Origin: Episyrphus balteatus | Lineage: Eukaryota; Arthropoda; Insecta; Diptera; Syrphidae | NCBI RefSeq assembly: GCF_945859705.1 | Contig: NC_079134.1 | Location: forward strand, 71,218,323-71,282,322 | Length of the DNA stretch: 64,000 nucleotides | Direction of reading: 5' to 3' | Shown here: positions 45,219 to 55,172 of the stretch, piece after piece | Layout: each line of letters begins with the position of its first letter | Position numbering within the stretch: position 1 is the first letter of the stretch | The notes under the pieces: model-generated | What the model saw: the letters and a program-made list of their open reading frames with translations, nothing else | Told to the model about the DNA's origin: nothing | The model's database searches: none | Made by a program: the position numbers and the translations under genes

Positions 45219-46158
45219 CCCAAGTAACAATTTTACTTGCATAAGGTCCATTTTGTTCGATTCGACAAGCTATAGTTTGTGTACGTTTAGTTTAAGGTTT
45301 ACTTACTCAAGTCATCCATTTTGGAAGGAAAGGAGGTCTCCTTAAGGCTATTAAGAAGTGTTAAGAAGAAGCCTTGTAAATATCAGTTAAAGAAGACCTT
45401 TATAAGAGCTGTTTGAACCGTTCTAAAGAAGCCTTGTATTTTCAAGTGACAGAAGGCCTCTATAAGACCTGTTCCAAGAGGTTCTTGTAAGTATGCAAAG
45501 TTTTTATCCTGCAGATATGCAATGTTTGTAACGCATTAGAAAAAAACATTGCATTTCAATGTGAGGTTTCAATTACCTCCCAATTTTCCACTCAACTTTA
45601 ATATTCGAGCATGTTTTACTGTTAAGGTGCTGGCTTGGTATGCAGAGGTACGTGGGATCGATTCCTGGCCGGGCCATGTGATGAAAATAAAAAAATGTGT
45701 TCTTTTTCAATTAAAATAATATTCTCATCATTTCAGAATGTCCAAAAAAGGAAAAGAAACAGAATAGGAAAAAATTAAAATAAATAAAATAAAATGTAGA
45801 AAATGCAAAACAGAAAAAATCAAAAGAAAATAAAAAAAATTAAATCAAATTCAATAAATTCGTTTTTTTATGCATAAATTCAACATTTTCTGCAACACCT
45901 ACAACAACTTCTATAAGGCCTTATGATAACATCATACGCAAGTAATCCGGTTTGTGCATTAGATAAACCCTTTGCAGGAAGACCTTCGTAAGGCCATTTT
46001 AAGCTGTTTGTCACAAGCTTGTAGATTTCCTGAGAAGGAAAGTCCTATGCAATTTCGGTAAAATGCGCAAAAATGATTTGCATAAGACCTGTCCTTCTTG
46101 TTATGAAAGCCAAAAAATAGCTTGCATTGACCCTTATGAAAGCTAAATTGTTACTTGG
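45219..46158. mobile_element. CCCAAGTAAC MITE family E, copy 1
   Basis: Ends CCCAAGTAACAATTTTACTT and the inverse of CCAAGTAACAATTTAGC, flanked by TA. It lies in the LINE2 3' UTR. Internal blocks such as GTTCCAAGAGGTTCTTGTAA match copy 2 at 58163-58646. It also holds a tRNA-like insert absent from copy 2. Confidence 0.85.
45605..45685 (+). ncRNA. tRNA-derived SINE-like segment
   Basis: GGATCGATTCC fits the pol III B box (GGTTCGANTCC) at all but one base. It is preceded by GTTAAGGTGCTGGCTTGG, which resembles a tRNA D-arm, and by a degenerate A-box region. An A-rich stretch follows (GATGAAAATAAAAAAATG). It is missing from the other family E copy, as expected for an inserted SINE. Not a working tRNA. 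Confidence 0.45.
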
Positions 46159-46227
46159 TAGGCTATTGCCTGAGAGTTCCGATAGTTCTTCTAATTCATT
46201 AAAGAAATAGTTTCCTAAGAATATTTT

Positions 46228-49150
46228 CTAGTGTGACAGAGTGCAGGGCAGTGACAGAGGAAGTGAACAGTGTTTTCCTGTTCGTCCTAGATCATCCGTA
46301 CTAAGCAAAATTTTCTTTTTATGGTATCCTAGTAGGTTACGTCCCGTTAAGACGCCTTTAAGGGATCTTAAGGAAGTTTTACTAAGTAATAAGATCTTAT
46401 TTGATTTTTTCTCGTGGAAATTTGGCAATAGTTTCCTGGTGTGACCGCAGGTATCTAGCAGGTTCCATCTTTCATTGGTTTTTCGTAAAATATTGTTGAC
46501 GATATTTCGTTTTATTTCACATTGTGGGATTCTGATGTTATGGTCTATGAGAGAGGGATCAAGAACTGAGCCTTCCCTTGAAAGCTCATCCGCTTTTTCG
46601 TTGCCGAACAAATCACTGTGGCCGGGAACCCAGCAGAGTCTTACATTATGCTGCATACCAAGAACCCTCAGCTCTTTGCGACAGCAAGAAACAAGCTTTG
46701 ACTTGATTAAGGTGGCAGAAATCGCTTTTATTGCCGCTTGGCTATCAATGAAAAAGGTGATGTCAGCAGGTGATATCGCCATCATGGATATTTGTTTAGC
46801 AGCATTTTTCACTGCCAATATCTCGGCTTGGAAGACACTGCTCTGATCGGGAAGCCTGAAAGAACTGGCGAGGTTGAGGTTTTCTGAGTAGAAACCTGCA
46901 CCAACCCCAGTGTTCATTTTCGAGCCATCAGTAAAAATGGCGATAGTCTACTCATTTAAGAAAGGTAAACTGTTTTCCCCATCTTGTCTGTAAGGGAAAC
47001 TGACATTAAAAGACTTGTTGAAGTCTAAGTAAAGGGTCATGTAATCTGTACTTACCTTGATGCCAACGTAGTTAGAAAGGCTCGTAGTATGGCCGTTTTG
47101 ACTAGTACTCCAAATGTTGGTTTGACTGAGTCGTAGGGCACTGTTTGCTGCTAATTCTTGTATAAATAGATCTAAGGGAGTGAGATTAAGGATTGCTTCC
47201 AAACCTGCGGTTGGAGTGGACCTCATCACCCCCGTAATGCTAATGCATGCTGTTCTTTGTACTTTGGTTAGGGTCTTCAAGTTCGTGGATTTCTCCAGAG
47301 CTTGCCACCAGACTAAGCTGCCATAAGTCAGAATGGGTCTGACAATGGCGGTATACATCCACATGATTATTCTAGAATTTGGTCCCCAGTTTCTGCCAAG
47401 AATTCTATTACATGAGTAAAGTGCAAACGTGGCTTTCTTATATCTTTTTTGAATGTTTGGACCCCAGTTAAGTTTCTTATCCAAGATCACTCCGAGATAT
47501 TTCGCTTTATCCGAAATCTTAAGTGGGGTGCCATCAATTTTTGGCACTACAAAAGGAGGAATTTTCCTTCTGTTTGTGAAAAGTACCAGTTCTGTTTTAA
47601 GGGGGTTTACTTTAAGTCCGCATCTCCTGGTCCAGTTTCTGACCTTGGATAATGCGCTTTCTAATAGTTCGCTTACAGTGGTTAGGTATTTACCTGTTGC
47701 TAGTAGAGCTAGATCGTTTGCGTAGGCTATAACTTTGACACCGCTGTTATTCAGTTTGATGAGAATCTCATTCATCACCAAAATCCAAAGAAAAGGTGAG
47801 AGAATACCACCTTGTGGGGTTCCTCTAGATGCGTACACTTTTATATGTGACCCACCTAATTCACTATTTATTTGTCTGTTTTTCAACATGCACACGATCC
47901 ATTTTATGACCGTGTCTTCTATTTTAAGATCAGTGAGTGCTTTTTCAATTGCACTATTATGAACATTATTGAATGCTCCTTCTATGTCTAGAAATGCTGC
48001 GAGGGTATATTCTTTAACCACAAGTGACCTTTCTATTGTTCTGACTGCAAAGTGTAAAGCTGTCTCTACACTTCTACCTTTTGTGTATGCATGCTGAAAG
48101 GGTGATATAGCCTCCGGTATTAAATAACTGCGGATATGTATATCGATTAACCTTTCAAGTGTTTTGAGTGTAAAAGAAGTTAGACTGATAGGTCTGAAAT
48201 CTTTGGGTTCTGTATAACTGGATTTGACAGCTTTTTGTATAAAGACAACTTTGACTTCACGCCATGTTTTAGGGACATATCCCAATTGTAGGCTATTTTG
48301 GAGTATTGTGATCAGGTATGGAATAATGAATTCACTACTTTTTTGCAGCATCAAGGGGAAGACGCCGCCGCGCCGCCTAGGCCTGGAGATTTATAAGGAG
48401 AGAATTAGTTGATGGCCCAGATCAACTTCTCTTTCGTAATAATTTCTCTAGGGATTTCACATATTGAGTGCAAAGAGTTTGTGGAATCATTTTCCAATTC
48501 AGAGTTACAACCTGGGAAGTGAGTTTGCACCAGGAGTTTTAGACTGTCTTGACAGGATTCTGTCCATCGATTATCAGGCCCTTTAAGGAACCCAATAGAA
48601 GTATTAGTCTTGGAGAGTATTTTCCATAATCTCGCCGAATGGTTTGTACATTCGATAGTACTACATAAGTTTCTCCAAGAGTTACGTTTGGCTCGTTGAG
48701 TTCCTGTCTTGAACTTTCTCTGACTGGTTTTGTAAGATTCCCAGTCACTTTCTGCTGTAGTGCGTTTAGCAAGGTTGAAAAGTTTTCTTGTTTCTTTTCT
48801 TCTGTTGATGAGCTCAACAGTCCACCAGGGTGGTTTGTTGTTTTTCTTTGCCGCGGTAATGAGAGGACAGCTTTTGTCCAATGCATCGCGTAGAATTCCT
48901 GTGAATTCCTCTGTCAATTGATCTAGGCCATTTGTGTTTAGGTTATTGTCAATGTTTAAGTGACTAATGTTCTTAACTATTTCCCTATTGAAGACATGCC
49001 AATCGGTACCCCTATTATTCCTAAAGGGCTTATTGTGCCGGGCAGCATCAGGGACATAGAATTCTATTAGGCGATGCACAGTGGGAATCTTTGAGAGTGT
49101 ATATTTCACGTTTGGTAATTGTTTGAAAAATTTTGTTAATGTTATTTTGT
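46228..49150 (-). pseudogene. LINE2 ORF2: endonuclease end, RT, RNase H
   Basis: It begins within the endonuclease C-terminus (HRLIEFYVPDAARHNKPF); the N-terminal endonuclease is missing. The linker has PPWWTVELINRRKETRKLF. Near 48370 an extra GCGGCGCG-like run shifts the frame just before FPLMLQKSSEF. RT then reads FRPISLTSFTLKTLERLID, FLDIEGAFNNV (motif A), GTPQGGILSPFLW (motif B) and AYANDLALLA (motif C), where the first catalytic Asp of YADD is Asn. A TAG at 46948 lies just before AIFTDGSKMNTGVGAGFY. RNase H follows with FFIDSQAA and CWVPGHSDLFGNEKADELS, so the acidic residues are present. It ends at 46228. One shift, one stop and the YAND change make it inactive. Confidence 0.93.
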
Positions 49151-50215
49151 TTATTTGAGTGTTGTTGTAAAACGTATAACAAAAAAAAATTAAATTTATA
49201 AAATTATATATGAGTTATAAAAATTTCTTTGATAAATGGCCAAAAAAAAAAATTAATTTTTAAACTTAATTTAAAAAAAACATATAAAATCATATCGATA
49301 ATTTTTTTATATTATTTTGCCTTAGGCCTATACTTAATATTGGCAAAGTTTGGTCTGCTTCTGTTACCATTACCAGAGATATTCACATTTATGTGCTACG
49401 AGTCAAGTACTCAAAATAATTCATTTTTTGAGAAACATCTTCAAGGGGCTCACAAAAATGAAAAAATCGATGTTTTTAATAATTTTTAGCCATACACAAG
49501 TAACAAAAAGCTATTTATGTAATTAAAAATATTTTAAATATTGTTTTCAACAAGAAAAAAATTATATTTTTCTGCATACTAAATTTTTAATATAATTACT
49601 TGACCCGGCCACGCTCTACTGTGTAGAACTTACGAAAATGCAAATAAAACGTTATTTCAAAATTTGAAAGCGATTGACAAAAAACTATACGAGATTTGCT
49701 ATGAAACGCAAATAAACATACGATTTTTTTGTATGGAGAAGATAAACAAAACAAGTGGACTTCAACTTAAGATTTCTCAAAGTAGAAAAAAGATATTGAA
49801 AAGATTTAAACGGGCTTTAAATGTTTTTAAAATAACAAACCTGTACCACACAATACACATTTTTTTCAGGGTGTTGCTGTGAACTAAAAGTAAGAAATTG
49901 AGTTTTTATAAAACATGGAACTGTTAATTAATTTGCAGCAAAATGGGGAATGAAATAAAAAATATTTTGATTAGTTAATTATTTCTTATTATTAGGCAAT
50001 GTTTTAGTGAAAGAATTGAAAAAACAAAAATTGATTATGAGCGCAGGAAGCAAAATACTGTTGCAAAGTTGGGATTTTTCGAAATTTCACAAAAACTGCA
50101 TTAAATCGAAAACCGTAAGGATTTGGGATGAACAAGTTACCAAATTCTGAGAGCCCTAAAGTTGGCCTATGAGCATATTTCGTTTGATCCATTACTTTTG
50201 GGACACCCTGTATAA
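49151..50215. other. Repeat insertion replacing LINE2 endonuclease; MITE at 49867-50210
   Basis: 49867-50210 has CAGGGTGTTGC and the inverse of CAGGGTGTCCCAAAAGTAA as ends, next to TATAA on the right, a Tc1/mariner-like MITE pattern. 49600-49820 matches family D text (AAAGCGATTGACAAAAAACT, GAGATTTGCTATGAAA). No LINE sequence was recognised in this block, so the first part of the LINE2 endonuclease was lost. Confidence 0.55.
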
Positions 50216-50526
50216 TAAAGTTTAATTTCATTGCTTTACTAACCTGTTTTCTATTTTTGCGAATCAACCTAAGTTTGCACCTAGTGATACCAACGCGTAC
50301 CTTGAAGTCAGCCTTCCTCAGGAGTGGTAAAGATTTGTGACTCAATCTCACCACTACTTCGGTGCCATCATTGGTTCTTTCACTGTTGACCGCTTCCCAC
50401 TCTTTGCTCAAGAGATCACTATTCAGAGATAGGATGTATCTCTCAAGCCGTTCGCTGGGAAGGGTCGGGCCTTTGACCAACAGCCTTCCAAGAGGTCTGT
50501 TGAGATCTTTTATCTCCTTTACGTCA
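50216..50526 (-). pseudogene. LINE2 ORF1, C-terminal part
   Basis: The minus strand reads DVKEIKDLNRPLGRLLVKGP then LERYILSLNSDLLSKEWEAV and GTEVVVRLSHKSLPLLRKAD, ending VGITRCKLRLIRKNRK. This resembles the DUF4780-type domain in ORF1 of I/LOA-group LINEs, which probably binds nucleic acid. It stops near 50270, where foreign repeat sequence begins. It is separated from the rest of ORF1 by the Transib-like element at 50527-54071. Confidence 0.7.
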
Positions 50527-51122
50527 CACAGTGTGGGAATTCGCTCATTTAGCGGAATTAAATTAATAGCTCTTACAGGTTCAACTTTTTGAGATTACTT
50601 TTTTTGCAACATTAATTATAAATATATCAATAATGAAATATAATAACAATTATTTAAATATCTCGTCAAATTTTTTATGTACAGAGCTCTGAAAGTACAA
50701 GTTTTTTGCCTTTCGGTGGACTCATTTTTATAAGTCACAAAAAAAATTTTACCATTTCGTTTTTATAATATTATTAAAAATTAGTAAAATAATGAGTAGA
50801 AGTACGATTAATAACATATTAACACACATTTTTGATTTACAGAGGTCTAAAAGTACACGTTTTTGGCACCTTGATATACCCTCTAAAAAAATTAATTTTG
50901 CGCAGAAAAAAAAACTTTGTATTAATTTTTGTTGGTAATATTTATAACTATAATCTTTGAACAACAACAACATCTTGAAGGTGCTACCACCAAGTGTTTT
51001 ATGGCTAGAGTTACAGTACTGTTTCACGGACGCCAATCCGATCATCAGACTCCTTTATTCCATTTTGTATGTGGTGCTTAGTCTAGTAATTTTTCATTTA
51101 ATTTGAAAAACTTTTTCCGTCA

Positions 51123-51196
51123 CACTTGAGTATTGAACCTAGACCAAGCGAGTTCAGAACCCAGTACACTACGCACTGCGCTACCTCTCCCACATG
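51123..51196 (-). ncRNA. tRNA-like pol III promoter head, unit 1
   Basis: On the minus strand: GTGGGAGAGGTAGCGCAGTG (A box TAGCGCAGTGCG) and then AGGTTCAATACTC (B box). The spacing between boxes is tRNA-like. SINE-type rather than a functional tRNA, because the stems do not close well. Confidence 0.6.
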
Positions 51197-51943
51197 ATTA
51201 GCTTCACCCAATCGTAGGCTTTATAGTTTATCAACATTCAAATGAATAGACTTAGCATTTTTACTAGCTCTTTCAAGTATGTATATTGTTATTCGGCTCT
51301 TTCATGTTTTTCTCCATACACTTAGGCATAGCAACAATTCGTTGCATATACGAAAGGAGGAAAGTAATTAGAAAGATTTTAGGCGCGGGCCCTGATTATT
51401 TTTCATCATTTAAGTTTCAGTTTTTCCGTATGTTTACATACTTGCAGTGACTGCTTTTTATTCCGTCAATAAATACTCAATACTCAAGTGTGACGGAAAA
51501 AGTTTTTCAAATTAAATGAAAAATTACTAGACTAAGCACCACATACAAAATGGAATAAAGGAGTCTGATGATCGGATTGGCGTCCGTGAAACAGTACTGT
51601 AACTCTAGCCATAAAACACTTGGTGGTAGCACCTTCAAGATGTTGTTGTTGTTCAAAGATTATAATGGAATTGACGGAATAAAAAGCAGTCACTGCAAGT
51701 ATGTAAACATACGGAAAAACTGAAACTTAAATGATGAAAAATAATCAGGGCCCGCGCCTAAAATCTTTCTAATTACTTTCCTCCTTTCGTATATGCAACG
51801 AATTGTTGCTATGCCTAAGTGTATGGAGAAAAACATGAAAGAGCCGAATAACAATATACATACTTGAAAGAGCTAGTAAAAATGCTAAGTCTATTCATTT
51901 GAATGTTGATAAACTATAAAGCCTACAATTGGGTGAAGCTAAT

Positions 51944-52020
51944 CATGTGGGAGAAATAGCGCAGTGCGTAGTGTACTGGCTTCTGAACTCGCTTGGTCTA
52001 GGTTCAATACTCAAGTGTGA
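51944..52020 (+). ncRNA. tRNA-like pol III promoter head, unit 2
   Basis: Same motif with two changes in the A-box region (GAGAAATAGCGCAGTGCG); the B box GGTTCAATACTC is unchanged. It lies at the junction to the next 526-bp unit. Confidence 0.6.
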
Positions 52021-52470
52021 CGGAAAAAGTTTTTCAAATTAAATGAAAAATTACAAGACTAAGCACCACATACAAAATGGAATAAAGAAGTCTGATGATC
52101 GGATTGGCGTCCGTGAAACAGTACTGAACTCTAGCCATAAAACACTTGGTGGTAGCACCTTCAAGATGTTGTTGTTGTTCAAAGATTATAATGGAATTGA
52201 CGGAATAAAAAGAAGTCACTGCAAGTATGTAAACATACGGAAAAACTGAAACTTAAATGATGAAAAATAATCAGGGCCCGCGCCTAAAATCTTTCTAATT
52301 ACTTTCCTCCTTTCGTATATGCAACGAATTGTTGCTATGCCTAAGTGTATGGAGAAAAACATGAAAGAGCCGAATAACAATATACATACTTGAAAGAGCT
52401 AGTAAAAATGCTAAGTCTATTCATTTGAATGTTGATAAACTATAAAGCCTACAATTGGGTGAAGCTAATC

Positions 52471-52548
52471 ATGTGGGAGAGGTAGCGCAGTGCGTAGTGT
52501 ACTGGCTTCTGAACTCGCTTGGTCTAGGTTCAATACTCAAGTGTGACG
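52471..52548 (+). ncRNA. tRNA-like pol III promoter head, unit 3
   Basis: GTGGGAGAGGTAGCGCAGTG and GGTTCAATACTC as in unit 1. It lies 526-527 bases after the previous one. Confidence 0.6.
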
Positions 52549-54071
52549 GAAAAAGTTTTTCAAATTAAATGAAAAATTACTAGACTAAGCACCACATACA
52601 AAATGGAATAAAGGAGTCTGATGATCGGATCGTGAAACAGTACTGTAACTCTAGCCATAAAACACTTGGTGGTAGCACCTTCAAGATGTTGTTGTTGTTC
52701 AAAGATTATAATGGAATTGACGGAATAAAAAGCAGTCACTGCAAGTATGTAAACATACGGAAAAACTGAAAAATATTTATAACTATTGCATACGAAAATG
52801 AAATAGAAATAATTTTATATGGATAATTAGCCAATTTTTTGATAAACGGAGTTCGGAAACTACATAAAGGTTAACTGGAAACATTGGGTTTTTTGCCTTT
52901 TTTGCAGGACTCATCAAATTCTTTTTTTTTTATCTTATGATGGTCTGCTTTCATAATATGAGAAAGTTATTTCATCTTAGACTATTTACAGTAGTCTTAA
53001 ATTCTCAATGAGTCGGGAAAAGTATGTAAATTTCAAACTTCCACATTTTCGACCGATTTTAGCCCATATTTCACTGAATCTTCAACAAAGCGTTCTTATA
53101 GTTGCCATAAATAAATGTATTCTATCTTCAGAAAGCAGCACATTGTCTAAGCCACGAATTATAAATGACCAAGCACTTGATTATTAACTCAGGTACGCAA
53201 ATATGAAAACCCTGTTTAAATATCGATAATCATTATGAAAATTTAAAAATTTTGAAGTATTTAAATTTTTTCATTATTACTGAAACACTCTTTATCCGAT
53301 GTAATCTCTTTTTATTCCTTGGTAATTTTCTTTTTTAATTTTTCAAATTACTTAGTTCTGTTTTTCTCTTACTCTAAATATTGGATTTGAACACACTGTA
53401 TTTCTGTCATAACTAATTTTAAATGAATTCATTAGCCTATTGTTTTTTAAACACCCTGTGGAATAAAAAAAGTTCTTAAATTTATAACATAGCTAACCAA
53501 TTCCTAAGAAATTATTCAATTTTGACGGTAGGTCATCTTTTTTTGGTTGAATAGTCACTTAGAAAAATCGAAAAATAATATATTATAATATAATTGGGGT
53601 GCCAAATTTTAGTGATTCTTGATAGATAAAAAATCAAGCTTTGCATTGAATACTGTCTCTTAGCGGAATAACGCGGAATAACTAAAGTTTTGCTCTAACA
53701 AAGGTAAAAAAATCAAAAAAAACACATTTTTTTAACTTCAATCACCAAAACAAAAATGTGAAACACCCTGTGAAATAAAAAATTACTTGCATAATTATAC
53801 CTTGATATTAAGGAAATATAAAAAAATAAAAACTTTTATTTAAACACACACCAAACGCACGAGAAAAAATCAGGAGCAAAGTAATCTCTTCCACCAAATA
53901 AACAGAATAAAAATCGCCAACTGCAACTTCAAAGCATAATCCCCACCTAACAATGCTTTTCTTATCACTTTCTACAATTTATTAGCTTTTAGAAAACCCG
54001 GTTTTGGCATCAAACAAGAGAAGTCATTTTTTGAATTAAATTCCGCTAAATTCGCGAAATCCCACACTGTG

Positions 54072-54960
54072 AGTCGATGAGACGCAATTCGGCACCTTGC
54101 CATGGAGCTGACGTTTTCTGTATGAACTCCCGAAGCCATTCGAGAGTCACGTCGTTCTCGCACCTTGAAACCATTGACAGTCATAAGGTTACCGAAGAGT
54201 GAAACAGTCCAGCTCTTGACGATAGCCTAATTGACTTCTTCCAGGATTCTTAGTTCACGGAGATGCCATTCATCCTCAGTCAGCTTGCGTGTGGGCTTAC
54301 CATAATCAGCTATAGCGACTTGGTGGCCTTTTGCGCTAGCCCGGGAGGTATTAAATTTCTTCTTCGTCTTACTAGGCGAAGAGTTGGTCGGAGAACAGCG
54401 TCATTCCTAGCTCTCTTGGAGGTGCTAGGTGTGTCCGTGGTTCCTTGTTCTGCCGCTGCACGCAAACGCTGTTGGGATTTGTCCAGTGAAATTCGCTCCT
54501 CTGCCGTAAGGGACTCTGGGGTCCTTTTGGCAAAGCGACGGACAATTTTTTCAGCGTTGCGATTCTGACGGCGACGCAACTCCATTTCGTCAATCGGCCT
54601 AGCCTTTCGCTGTCTGGTCCTTTTGCTAATGACCGTAGCTAGGCTATAAATCGTGGTGTTGTTTGTTAGGTCTACGGGTTCAGATTCCGTGGAGGTGTTT
54701 TGGATATCCTGTGGGCAATGGCCTACCAAATTATCCTCGCACCCCCCGTTATCCTTACCCTCGTCAGTTGAGTCTTTCTCACCCGCTTGGTCAATCGTAC
54801 CACTAGGTGCTACGATTATTTTGGCTCGGCACAACGACGTGTTACCGCACGATCTGATCCGCTTTGTTCTTTTTGGACGATTGATCGTCTGCCACTACCG
54901 AATCTTTAGCACTCGACGTCATTGGGATTTCCCCCTTCCCTTGTTTTGAAACATGGGGAG
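54072..54960 (-). pseudogene. LINE2 ORF1, central part
   Basis: The minus strand gives IDQAGEKDSTDEGKDNGG, a Lys/Arg-rich block (SKRTRQRKARPIDEMELRRR), AEKIVRRFAKRTPESLTAEE and RISLDKSQQRLRAAAEQ, then RLVRRRRNLIPPG and, after shifts near 54300, MTVNGFKVRERRD. Acidic then basic low-complexity regions followed by a conserved domain are usual in I-superfamily ORF1 proteins. It is cut at 54072 by the Transib-like element. Its 5' portion duplicates 54960-55172. Confidence 0.7.
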
Positions 54961-55172
54961 TAGGAGTCCCATTTTATCCTTAACCGTGGTTTTGAAAGTG
55001 CGGTCTGCGGGTTTAGACTCCGAGGAAGTGCTTTGGATATCCTGTGGGCATTGGCGTACAAAGTTATTCTTGCACCCCCCTTTATCCTTACCCTCGTCAG
55101 ATGAGTCTTTCTCACCCGCTTGGTCAATCGTATCACTAGGTGCTACGATTATTTTGGCTCGGCACAACGACG
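54650..55172 (-). repeat. Internal tandem duplication in LINE2 ORF1
   Basis: GGATATCCTGTGGGCA and CGCTTGGTCAATCGTA occur at 54700-54800 and again at 55035-55130. The segment around CACGATCTGATCCGC and CTTGTTTTGAAACATGGGG occurs at 54850-54960 and 57910-58025. Undoing the 55173-57894 insertion shows a head-to-tail copy of about 330 bases. The Transib-like element then entered the first copy. Confidence 0.85.

Larger units (their letters stand above)
50940..52780. repeat. Palindromic and tandem array of a 526-bp tRNA-like unit
   Basis: One unit in reverse orientation (about 50940-51470) is followed head-to-head by forward units starting at AAGTGTGACGG at 51486, 52013 and 52539, the last truncated near 52780. 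The spacings are 527 and 526. The units are nearly identical. Each full unit ends with tRNA-like pol III A and B box motifs. Confidence 0.92.
50527..54071. mobile_element. Transib-like element, same family as 25759-33940
   Basis: Ends CACAGTGTGGGAATTCGC and, inverted, CACAGTGTGGGATTTCGC, with ATTTAGCGGAATT subterminally at both ends. Flanking pentamers CGTCA and AGTCG match only in the middle, so the duplication is degraded or was not clean. It sits inside LINE2 ORF1. The interior has the tRNA-like array and degenerate direct repeats around AACACCCTGTG at 53450 and 53760. No transposase. Confidence 0.75.

Noticed and set aside
49078..49096. CACAGTGGGAATC as a further Transib-like end
   Set aside because: It lies inside the continuous LINE2 ORF2 frame (IPTVHR) with no partner or duplication.
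51123..52548. Functional tRNA genes
   Set aside because: A and B boxes are recognisable, but the acceptor and anticodon stems do not pair well and the segments are parts of a 526-bp repeat.
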